Positions 24,546-34,640 of a stretch of DNA of 40,335 bases are shown piece after piece. Origin of the DNA: Litorilinea aerophila (GTDB taxonomy: Bacteria > Chloroflexota > Anaerolineae > Caldilineales > Caldilineaceae); assembly GCA_945897075.1 (NCBI GenBank), contig CAMDEX010000019.1, positions 1 through 40,335 of the forward strand. Reading direction: 5' to 3'. Positions within the stretch are counted from its first letter, which is position 1. Each line of letters begins with the position of its first letter. A program made the translations under genes and the position numbers. A model generated the notes under the pieces. It had not been told where the DNA came from and did not search any database. It saw only the letters and a list, made by a program, of their open reading frames with translations.

Positions 24546-25862
24546 TCAGGCCAGGAAAGCGGCGAAGACCTGATTGCCCAGCATCAGCCCGCGTTGGGTC
24601 AGGTAGACCCGTTCGCCGTCCATCTGTAGCAACCCCTGACCGTGCAGCCGGGCCAACTCAACGGCAAAAATATCCTCCATCTCCACGCCGTGACGACGGC
24701 GGAAGCGCGCCCGGCTCACCCCCTCCTCCACCAGCCGCAGCCCCAGCATCATCGTTTCCCCCATCGCGGTGCGACCGTCAATCTCCTCCCAGAAATCAAC
24801 CACCGACTCGCCCGCCTGCGCACGGGCGATGTAGCCCGGCACAGGCTTGCGGTTGCTCCAACGCAGACCCACCCCGTCTGCTGTAGGCGTAGCCGTGGGA
24901 TGGGCAAAGGGCAGCCGCAGATGGCTGTGCGCACCCGGCCCCACGCCGATATACTCCTGGTTGCGCCAGTAGAGGAGGTTGTGGTGGCAGGGGAGCGGCG
25001 ATTGGGGACTGGGGACTGGGGACTGGAGACCTGGGGTGTCGTTGCTTTCCGATCCCCAATCCCCAATCCCCAATCCCCTTCTTGCCCAATTGGAAACCTC
25101 ATACTGTTTGTATCCCGTCCCCGCCAGCCGGGTGATGGCCGTTTCGTATAGTTCACCGGCCAGATCGTCGTCAGGGGCAGGAACGCGGCCCGTCTCGACC
25201 CAATGGAAGAGGGGCGTCTCTGGCTCGACGATCAGACTGTAGAGGCTGAGATGTTCGGGGGCGAGGGCGATGGCTTTTTCCAGGGTGGCGGCCCAGACCG
25301 CGGGGGACTGGTTGGGCAGGCCAAAGATGAAGTCCAGGTTGATATTCTCGAAACCCACGGCGCGGGCCGCGGCGTAGGCACGCGTCACGTCATCCACCGA
25401 ATGGATGCGCCCCAGAAAGGTTAACTCGTCCGCGTCGAAACTCTGCACACCCATACTCAGCCGGTTGACGCCCAGCCCGACCAGCCCGGCGAATTTGGCC
25501 TGATCGACTGTGCCGGGGTTGGCCTCGCTGGTGATCTCGCAGCCGGGGGCGAGGCGAAAGCAACGCTGGATCGTCTCGAAAATCTGCGCCAACTGGGGCA
25601 GGCTGAGGACGGTGGGTGTGCCGCCGCCCACAAAAATTGTACGAATCGTGCGCCCGTCGATCCGCTCTGCCCACATCGCCAATTCCACACAGAGCGCGTC
25701 TACATAGCTCTGAAAGAGATTGTCCAATTTCGCATAGGTATTAAAATCACAATAGGGGCATTTCTTTTCGCAGAAGGGGATGTGTACGTAGATCCCCAGC
25801 GGCTCATCCGACACTCTATCTTCGCTTTTCTGCGCGTCTCCGCGCTCAATCTTCTCCATCAT
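24546..25862 (-). CDS. hemW: Radical SAM heme chaperone HemW
   Basis: A 438-residue protein of the coproporphyrinogen-III-oxidase-like family. The radical SAM cysteines are in IPFCEKKCPYCDFNTY, followed by TIFVGGGTPTVLS, SEANPGT and RLSMGVQSFD. These are HemW traits; HemW hands heme to respiratory proteins and does not itself act as the oxidase. The C-terminal HemN-type domain is present (RTAMGETMMLGLRLVEEGV). Between VSNWARRG and CHHNLLYWRN, adjacent in other HemW proteins, there are about 28 extra residues coded by the GATTGGG repeat. Possible starts are ATG 25862, ATG 25859 and GTG 25814; the first follows GGCGGAGA. Confidence 0.92.
   Translation of the reverse strand: MMEKIERGDAQKSEDRVSDEPLGIYVHIPFCEKKCPYCDFNTYAKLDNLFQSYVDALCVELAMWAERIDGRTIRTIFVGGGTPTVLSLPQLAQIFETIQRCFRLAPGCEITSEANPGTVDQAKFAGLVGLGVNRLSMGVQSFDADELTFLGRIHSVDDVTRAYAAARAVGFENINLDFIFGLPNQSPAVWAATLEKAIALAPEHLSLYSLIVEPETPLFHWVETGRVPAPDDDLAGELYETAITRLAGTGYKQYEVSNWARRGLGIGDWGSESNDTPGLQSPVPSPQSPLPCHHNLLYWRNQEYIGVGPGAHSHLRLPFAHPTATPTADGVGLRWSNRKPVPGYIARAQAGESVVDFWEEIDGRTAMGETMMLGLRLVEEGVSRARFRRRHGVEMEDIFAVELARLHGQGLLQMDGERVYLTQRGLMLGNQVFAAFLA
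25009..25080. repeat. In-frame GATTGGGG repeat inside hemW
   Basis: CGATTGGGGACTGGGGACTGG and, 40 nt later, CCCCAATCCCCAATCCCC pair as an inverted repeat within the reading frame. The length leaves the frame intact. Confidence 0.88.
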
Positions 25863-25898
25863 TCTCCGCCGCCACTCGCAACTCGTCATTCGCCACTC

Positions 25899-26612
25899 TC
25901 AACGGTTGTCCAGACGGAAGCCGTGGCCGCGCACAGTGACGATATAGCGGTATTCGGCGTCGCATTCTTCGATGCGTTCGCGCAGACGGCGCACCAACGC
26001 GTCGATGGCCTGCTCGCTCACCCCTTCGCCGCTGGCTTCCGGCCAAACGATATTGATGATGGCTTCCCGCGTCACCACCCCGCCGCCCGACTCCCAAAGG
26101 GCGTGCAGAAGACGGTATTGGTGCAGGCTGAGGGGCGGGTCAATCAGTTTGTTGTTGACCCAGACCTGACGGGTTTCCATATCCAGCCGCAGCCCCGGCA
26201 GATTCTCATCCAGGTTGAGGGGCGCGGTGGCCCCGGCGTCGACAAAGGCTAGTTTGAAGCGCAGGGCAATCTGAATTTCGTCGCCGTCTTCCAGCCGGGC
26301 TACACCGACGATCTCTTCGCCGTTGATGTGTGTGCCATTTTTCGATTTCAAGTCTTCGATGTAATAACTCTCATTTTCCCAGAAGATGCGGGCGTGGCTG
26401 CGGCTGACCTGGCGATCGGGCAGGGGGATGTCGCAATTCTCCTCGCGACCGATCAGCAACTCCTCGTCCCGGTGGAGAGGCCAACGGCGGCCTGCTTCCG
26501 CGCCGTGACGCAGGATAATCATCGCGCTTTCCCGATGGGCAGCGGGGCGGGCGGCCTGTTGCGGGGCGACGAGGTCTTCGGTGACTGAGGTTTCGCTCAT
26601 TGGTTCATTCAT
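25899..26612 (-). CDS. FHA domain plus OmpR-type winged-helix regulator
   Basis: A 237-residue protein. An FHA domain spans about residues 30-115: [25 protein letters not shown] and [14 protein letters not shown] carry the Arg, Ser-His and Asn that read phosphothreonine. A winged-helix DNA-binding domain follows, about 140-235 ([35 protein letters not shown] and [13 protein letters not shown]). It is therefore likely to turn Thr phosphorylation into transcription, with the Ser/Thr kinase encoded divergently beside it as the obvious source. The domain order is the reverse of mycobacterial EmbR. The ATG at 26612 is preferred; ATG 26600 is the alternative. Confidence 0.9.
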   Translation of the reverse strand: MNEPMSETSVTEDLVAPQQAARPAAHRESAMIILRHGAEAGRRWPLHRDEELLIGREENCDIPLPDRQVSRSHARIFWENESYYIEDLKSKNGTHINGEEIVGVARLEDGDEIQIALRFKLAFVDAGATAPLNLDENLPGLRLDMETRQVWVNNKLIDPPLSLHQYRLLHALWESGGGVVTREAIINIVWPEASGEGVSEQAIDALVRRLRERIEECDAEYRYIVTVRGHGFRLDNR

Positions 26613-26630
26613 CCACTTTCGCAATACGTA

Positions 26631-26663
26631 GTATAATGCAAGCCAGGTGCGCAAGCATTATAC
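26631..26663. promoter_or_regulatory. Mirrored -10 boxes between the FHA regulator and the kinase
   Basis: GTATAATGC and GCATTATAC form a perfect 9-nt inverted repeat with a 15-nt spacer. Each arm contains TATAAT, one on the plus strand (26632-26637) and one on the minus strand (26657-26662). The -35 regions are poor. The two start points would fall within about 6 bp of each other, so the promoters should exclude one another. The repeat could equally be an operator for the FHA regulator. Confidence 0.6.
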
Positions 26664-26700
26664 CGAAGAAGCCGTCTGTTGGCTAGAGGAACTTTGTACA

Positions 26701-27747
26701 GTGGCTGCTTTGTTGGAAAAAGGCGTGATCCTGCGCGAACGCTACGAGATCGTCCACCTGGTGGGCCAGGGCGGGATGGGCGCGGTCTATCAGGCCAAAG
26801 ATTTGCGGCTGGATGGCCGTGTTTGCGCGCTCAAAGAGATTTTGCCCGAATTGTTGCACGGCATGACCGATCCCAACCAGCCGCTGGACCAGACGATCGA
26901 GCAGTTTTACCAGGAAGCCAGCGTTCTGGCCCGGCTCGATCACCCCAATCTGCCCAAAGTATCGGACTACTTTTCCGAGATCGGGCGCGAATATCTGGTA
27001 ATGGATTTTGTGGCGGGGCGGGATTTGCACGACATTCTGCTGGAAAGCAAACAACACAATACGCTCTTGTCCGAGTCACAGGTCTTGGAGTGGGCTTCGC
27101 AACTCTTGGATGCGCTGGACTATCTGCACAACCAGACGCCGCCTGTGCTGCACCGGGACATCAAACCCAGCAATATCAAAGTGACACCCCAGGGGCGTGT
27201 GAAGCTGGTTGACTTCGGGCTGGTGAAAGTATTGCAGCCGGACGACACCCGTACAGTAACGGTCGTGCAGGGGCGGGGCACGGTGGCCTACACTCCGCTG
27301 GAACAGTACGGCGGCGACACCGGGCATACCGATGTGCGCACCGATATTTACAGTACAGGGGCAACCCTCTACCACCTGCTGGCGGGTCAACCGCCCAAAG
27401 ATGCCAAAGAACGCTTTCTCCAACCCGGCTCGCTCACGCCTCTGCGCGAGATCAACCCGAATCTTTCGGCGCGCAGCGAGCGGGCTATCTTCCAGGCGCT
27501 GGCGATGCACCCGGACGAACGCCCCCGTGACGTGCGTGAACTGCGCCGTCTGCTCTTCGGCACGACGAGTTCGCTGGGCGACGCGCCGGCGTTGATGCCC
27601 CGCCTCTCTTGGGGCGAAGTTCTGCGCCAGAACCGTCTGCTCATCGGTGCCACGGCAGCGTTGGTTGTGACAGCGACGCTGCTCAGTCTGCTCGAACCGC
27701 CCATCGCCGGCATGTGGCTCGGTGGCTTTCGCTTTGGGGGGCTGTAG
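26701..27747 (+). CDS. Ser/Thr protein kinase with C-terminal membrane helix
   Basis: A 348-residue Hanks-type kinase. In order: glycine loop [17 protein letters not shown]-binding Lys in [10 protein letters not shown], catalytic loop [13 protein letters not shown], Mg-binding VDFGLVKVL, and activation/P+1 segment [20 protein letters not shown] with several Thr residues. A membrane helix near residues 313-332 ([18 protein letters not shown]) anchors it with only a short tail beyond. No extracellular sensor domain is present. I chose the GTG at 26701, which follows GAGGA at 10 nt; a GTG at 26647, 10 nt after a TATAAT, would give a leaderless form 18 residues longer. Its substrate is probably the FHA regulator next door. 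Confidence 0.92.
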   Translation: MAALLEKGVILRERYEIVHLVGQGGMGAVYQAKDLRLDGRVCALKEILPELLHGMTDPNQPLDQTIEQFYQEASVLARLDHPNLPKVSDYFSEIGREYLVMDFVAGRDLHDILLESKQHNTLLSESQVLEWASQLLDALDYLHNQTPPVLHRDIKPSNIKVTPQGRVKLVDFGLVKVLQPDDTRTVTVVQGRGTVAYTPLEQYGGDTGHTDVRTDIYSTGATLYHLLAGQPPKDAKERFLQPGSLTPLREINPNLSARSERAIFQALAMHPDERPRDVRELRRLLFGTTSSLGDAPALMPRLSWGEVLRQNRLLIGATAALVVTATLLSLLEPPIAGMWLGGFRFGGL

Positions 27748-27785
27748 GGGCGGCGGTGGAAAGTTGCAGGTGGAGAAGGGCGGCT

Positions 27786-27955
27786 CGATTGCCATTCCCA
27801 AGTCTCCAATCCCCAATCCCCACCTTTGGCACAATCTGGCACTCTTTTGCCTGGACACGGCAGCCGTTTGTGTCGTAGAGTAGAACTACAACGGATGTAG
27901 ACAAGAACGGATTCGTAATCTGTCGGAATACCCAATAACCCAATACCCAAATATC
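27786..27955. repeat. Low-complexity gap after the kinase gene
   Basis: CCAATCCCCAATCCCC words (27797-27822) and CCCAATAACCCAATACCC words (27928-27952) bracket about 100 nt without a gene. No certain promoter was found for the next gene. Confidence 0.75.
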
Positions 27956-27967
27956 CGAGGAAAACCC

Positions 27968-28906
27968 GTGGAAACTGTCGTCAAATCCCCTACCCGAACC
28001 GTCATCATCGGGCTGAACCATCCCTTTGTCATCATCGGCGAGCGCATCAACCCCACTGGGCGCAAGCGGTTGGCCGCCGAAATGCAGGCAGGTGACTTTA
28101 GCCGGGTGGTGGCCGATGCTCTGGCCCAGGTGGCCGCCGGCGCGCACATTCTGGACATCAACGCGGGCGTGCCCAGCGCCATCCCCCAAAAGATCGAGCC
28201 GGAACTGATGATCCGGGCCGTGGAGATCGTCCAGTCGGTGACAGACATTCCCCTCTGCATTGACAGCAGCGTCGTGCCTGCCCTCATCGCCGGGCTGAAG
28301 GCGGCCAAAGGCCGACCGATTGTCAACAGCGTCACCGGCGAGGAGGAGCGGCTGGAAGCGATTCTGCCGGTGGTGGCCGAATACAAAGTGCCGGTCATCG
28401 CCATCAGCAACGACGAGCGGGGCATCAGCTACGACGCTAGAGAGCGTTTTGCCATCGCCAAACGGATTGTAGAGCGGGCCGCTACCTACGGCATCCCGCC
28501 GGAAGATGTGATTATTGACCCGCTGGCCATGCCCGTAGGCGCGGTGGATCAGGCCGGGCGCACCCTTTTTACAATCGTGCGTATGATCCGGGAGGAGCTG
28601 GGCTGCAACACAATGTGCGGGGCCAGCAACATCAGCTTTGGTATGCCCAACCGGCCACTGCTCAACGCCACTTTTATCGCGATGGCGATTGCCGCGGGGA
28701 TGACCTGCGCCATTACCAACCCGCTGGAAAAGGAGATTCGCCACTCGATCTACGCCGCGGATGCGCTCAACGGCAATGATGAATCGTCCATGCGCTACCT
28801 GGCCGCCATGCGCGGGGCCGAGAGTGCGGGTGCAGAGAACAGCGGCGCGGGGGATCGCCGGGCCGAGCGGGATGCGCGACGCAGCGCCCGCCGCGGGCGT
28901 TCCTGA
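27968..28906 (+). CDS. Methyltetrahydrofolate-corrinoid methyltransferase-like (pterin-binding)
   Basis: A 312-residue protein with the DHPS-like TIM barrel of AcsE and the pterin domain of MetH. Evidence is IIGERINPTGRKRL at residues 22-35, AAGAHILDINAGVPS, LCIDSSVVPALIAGLKAAKG, PIVNSVTGEEERLE, VIIDPLAMPVGA and CGASNISFGMPNR. Such enzymes move a methyl group from methyltetrahydrofolate to a corrinoid protein, in the Wood-Ljungdahl pathway or a related one-carbon route. No corrinoid protein gene is nearby. The last 30 residues (GDRRAERDARRSARRGRS) are basic, repetitive and probably disordered. The start is a GTG at 27968 with GAGG upstream. Confidence 0.88.
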   Translation: METVVKSPTRTVIIGLNHPFVIIGERINPTGRKRLAAEMQAGDFSRVVADALAQVAAGAHILDINAGVPSAIPQKIEPELMIRAVEIVQSVTDIPLCIDSSVVPALIAGLKAAKGRPIVNSVTGEEERLEAILPVVAEYKVPVIAISNDERGISYDARERFAIAKRIVERAATYGIPPEDVIIDPLAMPVGAVDQAGRTLFTIVRMIREELGCNTMCGASNISFGMPNRPLLNATFIAMAIAAGMTCAITNPLEKEIRHSIYAADALNGNDESSMRYLAAMRGAESAGAENSGAGDRRAERDARRSARRGRS

Positions 28907-28940
28907 AGAAGTTCGACTTTTGACAAAAGTCGAACTTCTT
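28906..28940 (+). terminator. Hairpin terminator after the methyltransferase
   Basis: Perfect 17-nt arms (28906-28922 and 28924-28940, core GAAGTTCGACTTTTG) overlap the stop codon and end in CTTCTTTCC. The U-tract is short, but the stem is long. Confidence 0.75.
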
Positions 28941-28976
28941 TCCTGCGAACTTTGTTGCATTTGCGCCTGTGAAAAT

Positions 28977-29005
28977 TTGCGCAATGTGCAGGCGGCGGGT
29001 ATACT
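28977..29005 (+). promoter_or_regulatory. Promoter of the ATP synthase operon
   Basis: TTGCGC (28977-28982) and TATACT (29000-29005) are separated by 17 nt. It follows the terminator and precedes the AtpZ/AtpI-like gene. The predicted leader is about 85 nt. The STAND promoter has the same -35 box and spacing. Confidence 0.7.
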
Positions 29006-29098
29006 ACCTGCGCGCTTCTGCAAAATTTGAAGCCTCTAGCCGATTGTGTGAGTGGCAGTCATGGAGTTGCTTTGGCTGCTGACAATCAGGAGATGTTT

Positions 29099-29422
29099 GT
29101 GCCGTCCGCGCGTATTAACATTTGGCGACTTACTGTGATTTTTGTCGTGAGTGCTGCCATTCCATTGTCGATCGGTCTTGGCGTTGATGCGCTCTTTCCA
29201 TCATCGCTCTCGATGTTGATGGTGGCTGCGATTGTCTCGATTCCGGTTGTTGCTTTTGTTGTCAGCCGGGCTGTCTTGGCCGAAATGGGGCGGGTGATTC
29301 AACTCATCGCTCCTGTAGAAGCCAATCAATCGGAAGACAAGAACCCACGAGACGACCAGACTGTCGTACTGGACCAACTTCAGCCAGAAGAAGCTGACCG
29401 TTCGTTGGTTCGCCTGCTCTGA
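29099..29422 (+). CDS. Small membrane protein, AtpZ/AtpI-like, heading the atp operon
   Basis: A 107-residue protein with two membrane helices: WRLTVIFVVSAAIPLSIGLG and MLMVAAIVSIPVVAFVV, joined by VDALFPSS. This layout, including the G-x-x-x-D turn, is that of AtpZ/AtpI proteins, which help assemble the c-ring or handle Mg2+ for F1Fo-ATPase. The identity rests on this pattern and on position before atpB; the sequence itself is divergent. The C-terminal 40 residues are acidic and soluble. The ribosome site AGGAG (29088-29092) touches the ATG at 29093 but is 6 nt from the GTG at 29099, so I prefer the GTG. Confidence 0.65.
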   Translation: MPSARINIWRLTVIFVVSAAIPLSIGLGVDALFPSSLSMLMVAAIVSIPVVAFVVSRAVLAEMGRVIQLIAPVEANQSEDKNPRDDQTVVLDQLQPEEADRSLVRLL

Positions 29423-29423
29423 A

Positions 29424-29512
29424 CAAAGTCCCTGGCACTGCACGAAGCGGGATGCCTGAAACTTTGTTTACAGGCCCGCTAGGGAGAGAAAGTTCCAGAA
29501 ACTTTTTCATCC
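29424..29512. repeat. AAAGTCCCTGGCACT hairpin family, copy before atpB
   Basis: AAAGTCCCTGGCACTGC and AAAGTTCCAGAAACTTT flank a hairpin-forming middle. It is degenerate compared with the copy at 24462. The last 60 nt of this gap hold only the atpB ribosome site. Confidence 0.55.
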
Positions 29513-29575
29513 CTCGCCGCGCACTGAGCAAACAGGGAACTAATCCGTAATTCGCTTGATGAGGGGGTATAGCCA

Positions 29576-30544
29576 GTGAAAAAACTTGCCGGATTCTTCA
29601 CAAACCTCGTTCAGAATCCCCGCCGCCGTAACATCACTTTGGGCGTGATTGTTCTCCTGGTGGGAAGTATCATTCTCAAGCCCTTGATGTCTTCGCCCCA
29701 CGTCTCTCTGGCCGCGGAACCGCTGCTGGAGAATGGCCCCGCCTGGTTCACCAATGCGCTGTTGACCACATTCATTGTGGATATTATCCTGATCATTTTG
29801 GCCCTGGCGACACGGGCCGGGTTGAAGGATGGCGTCCCCAGCGGTCTGGTCAACTTTATGGAGATGGTGATCGAGGCGCTCTATGGCCTGCTGGAAAATG
29901 TGGCGGGCAAGAATGCCAAGCGCTTCTTCCCCATTGCGGCGACCATTTTTCTCTTTGTCATCATCAGCAACTACTCCGGGCTGATCCCCGGTGTGGGCAG
30001 CATCGGCATCTATCACGGGGCCGAGAAGACAGATGGCGGTCATGGCATTGTAATTGACCAGCAGATTGTTGCTGCCGATGAAAAAGTTGCCTTTTCCCTC
30101 TTCCCCGCGGAAGAGGAAGGCCACGCCAAACTGGTGCCCCTCCTGCGTGCCCCCAGCGCTGACCTGAATGTAACCTTTGCCCTGGCTCTGATTACGATGG
30201 TGATGGTACAATACTACGGCATCAACGCTTTGGGTGGCAAGTATTTCAAGAAATTCTTCAACTTTGGCGGCAAGGGTTTTATGGGGGCCATCTTCGGTGT
30301 GGTTGGTATCCTGGAACTCATCTCCGAAATCGCCAAAATCATCAGCTTCGCTTTTCGTCTTTTTGGCAATATCTTCGCCGGCGAAGTGCTGCTGGCGGTC
30401 ATGGCCTTTCTGGTCGCCTTCCTCCTGCCCATGCCTTTCTATGGGCTGGAACTCTTCGTCGGTTTTATTCAGGCCTTTGTCTTTATGATGTTGGCTGTGG
30501 TCTTCTTCTCAACGGCGATGGTTGGTCACGACGACCACCACTAG
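29576..30544 (+). CDS. atpB: ATP synthase Fo subunit a
   Basis: A 322-residue membrane protein that forms the proton half-channels. The essential Arg is in [18 protein letters not shown] near residue 260, followed by the last helix pair [25 protein letters not shown]. An N-terminal helix ([11 protein letters not shown] region) and an inserted segment near 145-185 ([13 protein letters not shown]) precede it, making it longer than the 270-residue E. coli protein. The start is a GTG at 29576, with GAGGGGG 8 nt upstream. Confidence 0.96.
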   Translation: MKKLAGFFTNLVQNPRRRNITLGVIVLLVGSIILKPLMSSPHVSLAAEPLLENGPAWFTNALLTTFIVDIILIILALATRAGLKDGVPSGLVNFMEMVIEALYGLLENVAGKNAKRFFPIAATIFLFVIISNYSGLIPGVGSIGIYHGAEKTDGGHGIVIDQQIVAADEKVAFSLFPAEEEGHAKLVPLLRAPSADLNVTFALALITMVMVQYYGINALGGKYFKKFFNFGGKGFMGAIFGVVGILELISEIAKIISFAFRLFGNIFAGEVLLAVMAFLVAFLLPMPFYGLELFVGFIQAFVFMMLAVVFFSTAMVGHDDHH

Positions 30545-30545
30545 T

Positions 30546-30899
<354 letters not shown>

Positions 30900-30965
30900 G
30901 CTTTCGTTCATTGGTGCTGAAGAACGTCGCCCAACCGGCGACGCCAAGAAATCGGGAGGTACATT

Positions 30966-31478
30966 TTGGGCGAAGTACTTGGACAACTTGGCATTAGTGG
31001 CCCTCTGCTGCTCTCGCAGATCGTCAACTTTGTCATCCTGATGGTGCTGTTGCGTCTCTTCCTCTACCAGCCGGTTTTGGGTATGCTGGAGAAGCGCAAG
31101 GAACGCATTGCCCAGAGCCTGAAGGATGTCGAACGCTCTTCCAACGCTGCCGCCGAGGCAGAGAAGGAACGGGCGAAAATTTTGGAAGAAGCCCGTCGCG
31201 AGGCGCAAGAGGTGCGTGCCCAGTCGGCGCGGGATGCAGAACGGATCGCACAAGAGATTCGCTCCCGGGCCGATCAAGAGGCAACCGACATCCGCATGAA
31301 AGGCCAGGCTGACGCCGAGGCCCAAGTGCAAACAATTTTGACCGACGCCAAGAAGCAGGTCGCTGATCTGGCGATTGCCGCCACCGAGCAATTGTTGGGG
31401 CGGGAATTGCAGAATCGATCCGAGCAAGAGCGCTTTGTGAATGAGTATCTGGCGCAACAGGGCGGGAGTGGCAAATGA
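30966..31478 (+). CDS. atpF: ATP synthase Fo subunit b
   Basis: A 170-residue protein with an N-terminal membrane helix (residues 10-32, [21 protein letters not shown]) and a long charged coiled coil that forms the stator stalk. The [15 protein letters not shown] segment is typical of the family. The start is a TTG at 30966, chosen for a GGGAGG ribosome site 6 nt upstream and the absence of any ATG before the helix. It overlaps atpH by ATGA. Confidence 0.96.
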   Translation: MGEVLGQLGISGPLLLSQIVNFVILMVLLRLFLYQPVLGMLEKRKERIAQSLKDVERSSNAAAEAEKERAKILEEARREAQEVRAQSARDAERIAQEIRSRADQEATDIRMKGQADAEAQVQTILTDAKKQVADLAIAATEQLLGRELQNRSEQERFVNEYLAQQGGSGK

Positions 31479-32005
31479 GCACACAGCGCATGAAAGCCGA
31501 CCGCTATGCGCAGGCTATTCTGGAAGCGATCGTCGAGCAATGGCAAGAGACGCTCGCTTCTGTCGCTGATGCGCTGGCGCAAGGCAACACCCTGGCGACA
31601 TTGAACGATCCCAGCCAAGACCTGGACGGACGCTTGGCCCAATTGGGCAAGCTGCTCCCGGCCGGCTCTTCCGCCGAGGTGCGTAACTTCCTGCATATGC
31701 TTGCCCAGGAAGGCGATCTCAATCTGCTCGCTGCGGTGAGCGCCGCGTTGCGCGGCAGCCTGAGTGGTCAGGCTGCGCCGCAAGAGGCGGAGATCGTCAG
31801 CGCGGTGGAATTGGGCGAGGCGGAGAAGAACCAATTGCGCCAGCAATTGACCGCCAAGCACGGCGATGGGCTGGTCTTTGTCTTCCGCGTGGACCCCGCT
31901 TTGCTGGGTGGTCTGCGTGTGCGCGTAGGCGACAGTCTGATCGACCACACAGTAGCCAGCCGCTTGACTGCCCTGCGCGAGGTCATCGCCTCGACGGTGC
32001 GCTAG
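31475..32005 (+). CDS. atpH: ATP synthase F1 subunit delta
   Basis: A 176-residue protein. The N-terminal helical bundle ([19 protein letters not shown] and [19 protein letters not shown]) and the C-terminal [22 protein letters not shown] motif are diagnostic. It joins the b stalk to the top of F1. It overlaps atpF by 4 nt and is 32 nt from atpA. Confidence 0.95.
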   Translation: MSTQRMKADRYAQAILEAIVEQWQETLASVADALAQGNTLATLNDPSQDLDGRLAQLGKLLPAGSSAEVRNFLHMLAQEGDLNLLAAVSAALRGSLSGQAAPQEAEIVSAVELGEAEKNQLRQQLTAKHGDGLVFVFRVDPALLGGLRVRVGDSLIDHTVASRLTALREVIASTVR

Positions 32006-32037
32006 TCGCAACCTGACTTCGAAGGAGAGGGACGCCC

Positions 32038-33564
32038 ATGGCGATTCGTACGGAAGATATCACACAGGACTTTACTGCTTTACTCAAAAAGCAGATTCTC
32101 AATTTTAAGCCGTCCCCCCGCCAAGTGGACGTGGGCGAAGTGGTCGAAGTCGGTGACGGCATCGCCATTATCTCTGGTCTGCGCGGCGTTATGTCTTCGG
32201 AACTGGTGGAATTCACCAAATCCGGCGTCGTGGGGATGGTTTTGAACCTGAACGAGGATACGGTCGGCGTCATCATTATGGGCGAGTATACGTCCATCAA
32301 AGAGGGCGATCTGGTGCGCAGCACGGGCCGCATTGCTTCGGTGCCTGTGGGCGACGCGCTGATCGGCCGTGTGGTCAACGCCATCGGCCAGCCCCTGGAT
32401 GGCAAAGGCCCGATTGACACGGACAGATTGCGCAATGTGGAGCGTATCGCCCCCGGCGTCGTCACCCGCAAGTCGGTGAATACGCCCGTGGAAACCGGCA
32501 TCACCGCCATTGATGCGCTGATCCCGATTGGCCGCGGCCAGCGCGAGTTGATCATCGGTGACCGGCAGACGGGCAAGACCGCGGTTGCCATCGACGCGAT
32601 TATCAACCAGAAGGGCAAGAACCTGATCTGCATCTACGTCGCCATCGGTCAGAAGCAATCAACCGTGGCCCAGGTGGTGCAAATTCTGGAAAACAACGGC
32701 GCAATGGAGCATACGATTGTGGTCACGGCTTCCGCCTCCGACCCCGCCGCGCTCCAGTTCCTGGCCCCCTACGCCGGTACTGCGATGGGTGAGGAGTTTA
32801 TGGAGCAGGGCCGGGACGCGCTGATCGTCATTGACGATCTCTCCAAGCACGCCCAAGCCTATCGCCAGGTCTCCCTGTTGCTGCGCCGCCCGCCCGGACG
32901 TGAAGCTTATCCCGGCGACGTTTTCTACCTGCACAGCCGTCTGTTGGAACGGGCCGCGCGCATGGATCCCGAATTTGGCGGCGGCAGCCTGACGGCTCTG
33001 CCGATCATCGAAACCCAGGCCGGTGATGTTTCCGCCTACATTCCGACAAACGTGATTTCCATCACCGACGGCCAGATTTTTCTGGAAAGCGATCTCTTCT
33101 ACGCCGGTATTCGCCCGGCGCTGAATGTGGGTCTCTCCGTGAGCCGGGTGGGTAGCTCTGCCCAAACCAAAGCCATGAAACGGGTGGCCGGTCGTCTGAA
33201 GTTGGAGTTCAGCCAGTTCCGCGAGCTGGCGGCTTTCGCCCAGTTCGGCAGCGATCTGGACGCCTCCACCCAGCGCCAATTGAGCCGTGGGCAGCGTATT
33301 CAGGAGATTCTGAAGCAGCCCCAGTACCGGCCGATGTCTCTGCACCACCAGGTCTTCAGCCTCTTTGCCGTGACCAACGGCTATGTGGACAAAGTGCCGG
33401 TGACACAGGTGAAGAAGTGGGAGTCCGATCTGCACGCCTTTATGGATGCCAGCCATTCTGAGATCGGCCAAAACATTATGCGCACCGGAACGCTGCCTGA
33501 TCAGAGTGTGGATTCCCTGCGTCTGGCCCTGGATGACTTCAACAAAGGTTGGAGCGCCGGTTAG
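32038..33564 (+). CDS. atpA: ATP synthase F1 subunit alpha
   Basis: A 508-residue protein with the non-catalytic nucleotide site: P-loop GDRQTGKT near 175 and [16 protein letters not shown]. The conserved block [32 protein letters not shown], read near residues 340-370, carries the arginine finger region. The ATG at 32038 follows GAAGGAGAGGG. The 508-residue length matches the family. A 183-bp repeat-filled gap separates it from atpG. Confidence 0.98.
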   Translation: MAIRTEDITQDFTALLKKQILNFKPSPRQVDVGEVVEVGDGIAIISGLRGVMSSELVEFTKSGVVGMVLNLNEDTVGVIIMGEYTSIKEGDLVRSTGRIASVPVGDALIGRVVNAIGQPLDGKGPIDTDRLRNVERIAPGVVTRKSVNTPVETGITAIDALIPIGRGQRELIIGDRQTGKTAVAIDAIINQKGKNLICIYVAIGQKQSTVAQVVQILENNGAMEHTIVVTASASDPAALQFLAPYAGTAMGEEFMEQGRDALIVIDDLSKHAQAYRQVSLLLRRPPGREAYPGDVFYLHSRLLERAARMDPEFGGGSLTALPIIETQAGDVSAYIPTNVISITDGQIFLESDLFYAGIRPALNVGLSVSRVGSSAQTKAMKRVAGRLKLEFSQFRELAAFAQFGSDLDASTQRQLSRGQRIQEILKQPQYRPMSLHHQVFSLFAVTNGYVDKVPVTQVKKWESDLHAFMDASHSEIGQNIMRTGTLPDQSVDSLRLALDDFNKGWSAG

Positions 33565-33571
33565 AACTGAT

Positions 33572-33724
33572 AAGAGGCGGACGCAGATTTTTATGATTTG
33601 GATTGATGCGCGCTGATTAGAACACAGCCCCGGAAATAGAACGCGGATGACGCGGATTGGGCTGATCAATGCGGATTAGAAATCTGCGTAAATCTGTGGT
33701 TTCTGCGTAATCTGCGTCCGCTTT
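33572..33724. repeat. GGCGGACGCAGATTTTT inverted repeat between atpA and atpG
   Basis: GCGGACGCAGATTTTTATG near the start pairs with AATCTGCGTCCGC at the end. The middle carries TAGAACGCGGATGACGCGGATT words related to the 23482 element. It is a relative of the copy at 10269. Confidence 0.85.
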
Positions 33725-33747
33725 TCGGATTGAGAGGGAGGGGTCTC

Positions 33748-34617
33748 TTGCCCAGTACACGAGAAATTCGACGCCGTATCCGTTCTGTCAAGAACATCTC
33801 CCAGGTCACAAAGGCCATGGAGGCGGTGGCTGCGTCCAAGATGCGCCGGGCGCAGAATCAAGTCTTGGCGACCCGCCCCTACGCCAAAAAGGCCCAGGAA
33901 GTTCTGAGCTATATTGCCCGGCTGAACACCACCGAAGGCGGTCTGGACGCGCTGATCAACGAGCGGCCCGTCATTAAACGGGTAGGAATCCTGCTCGTCA
34001 CCGCAGACCGGGGGCTGGCGGGCGGTTTCAACGCCAATGTGATTCGTATGGCGGCCCAGTTCATCCGCAAACAGCGGGCCGAGGGCAAAGAGGTGGAAGT
34101 GGTGACCGTCGGGCGCAAGGGCCGCGATTGGCTTCTGCGCTACGATCCGGTGGTGCGGGCCGAGTTTATGGGGCTGGGTGACACACCCACCACCAACGAC
34201 ATTGCGCCCATCACCCACATTCTGCTGGATGATTACCGGTCCGGTCGTGTTGACCAGGTATATGCCATCTATACAGATTTTGTCAATACCCTTGTGCAGC
34301 AGCCCGTTGTGCATAAACTGTTGCCTGTCACGCCAGCCGAACCGTCGGTCTCGATGGCCCCAGACTATATTTTTGAGCCGAGTCCTGAAGCTGTTTTGAA
34401 CGAAGTGCTGATCGGTTTTACCGAAGTGCAGGTTTTGCAGGCTGTTTACGAATCTTCAGCCAGCGAGCATTCGGCCCGTATGGTGGCCATGCGCAACGCC
34501 ACCGAAGCCGCCAACGAATTGGTGGATGACCTGACCCTGCGTTACAACAAAGCCCGCCAGGAAGGCATTACGCGCGAATTGATGGATATTGTGGGTGGGA
34601 GTGTGGCGGTAGATTGA
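33748..34617 (+). CDS. atpG: ATP synthase F1 subunit gamma
   Basis: A 289-residue protein forming the central rotor. The N-terminal helix begins [35 protein letters not shown], read over two conserved blocks, and the C-terminal helix has [20 protein letters not shown], both diagnostic. The start is a TTG at 33748 with GGGAGGGG 5 nt upstream; an earlier TTG at 33730 in the same frame would swallow this ribosome site. The usual length is about 285-295 residues. Confidence 0.96.
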   Translation: MPSTREIRRRIRSVKNISQVTKAMEAVAASKMRRAQNQVLATRPYAKKAQEVLSYIARLNTTEGGLDALINERPVIKRVGILLVTADRGLAGGFNANVIRMAAQFIRKQRAEGKEVEVVTVGRKGRDWLLRYDPVVRAEFMGLGDTPTTNDIAPITHILLDDYRSGRVDQVYAIYTDFVNTLVQQPVVHKLLPVTPAEPSVSMAPDYIFEPSPEAVLNEVLIGFTEVQVLQAVYESSASEHSARMVAMRNATEAANELVDDLTLRYNKARQEGITRELMDIVGGSVAVD

Positions 34618-34640
34618 TCCGTCAGCCCGCCTTGCCCTCC

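Noticed and set aside
27683-29023. A 446-codon minus-strand frame opposite the methyltransferase
   Set aside because: The plus frame matches the DHPS-like fold over its whole length; the minus frame crosses two repeats and a terminator.
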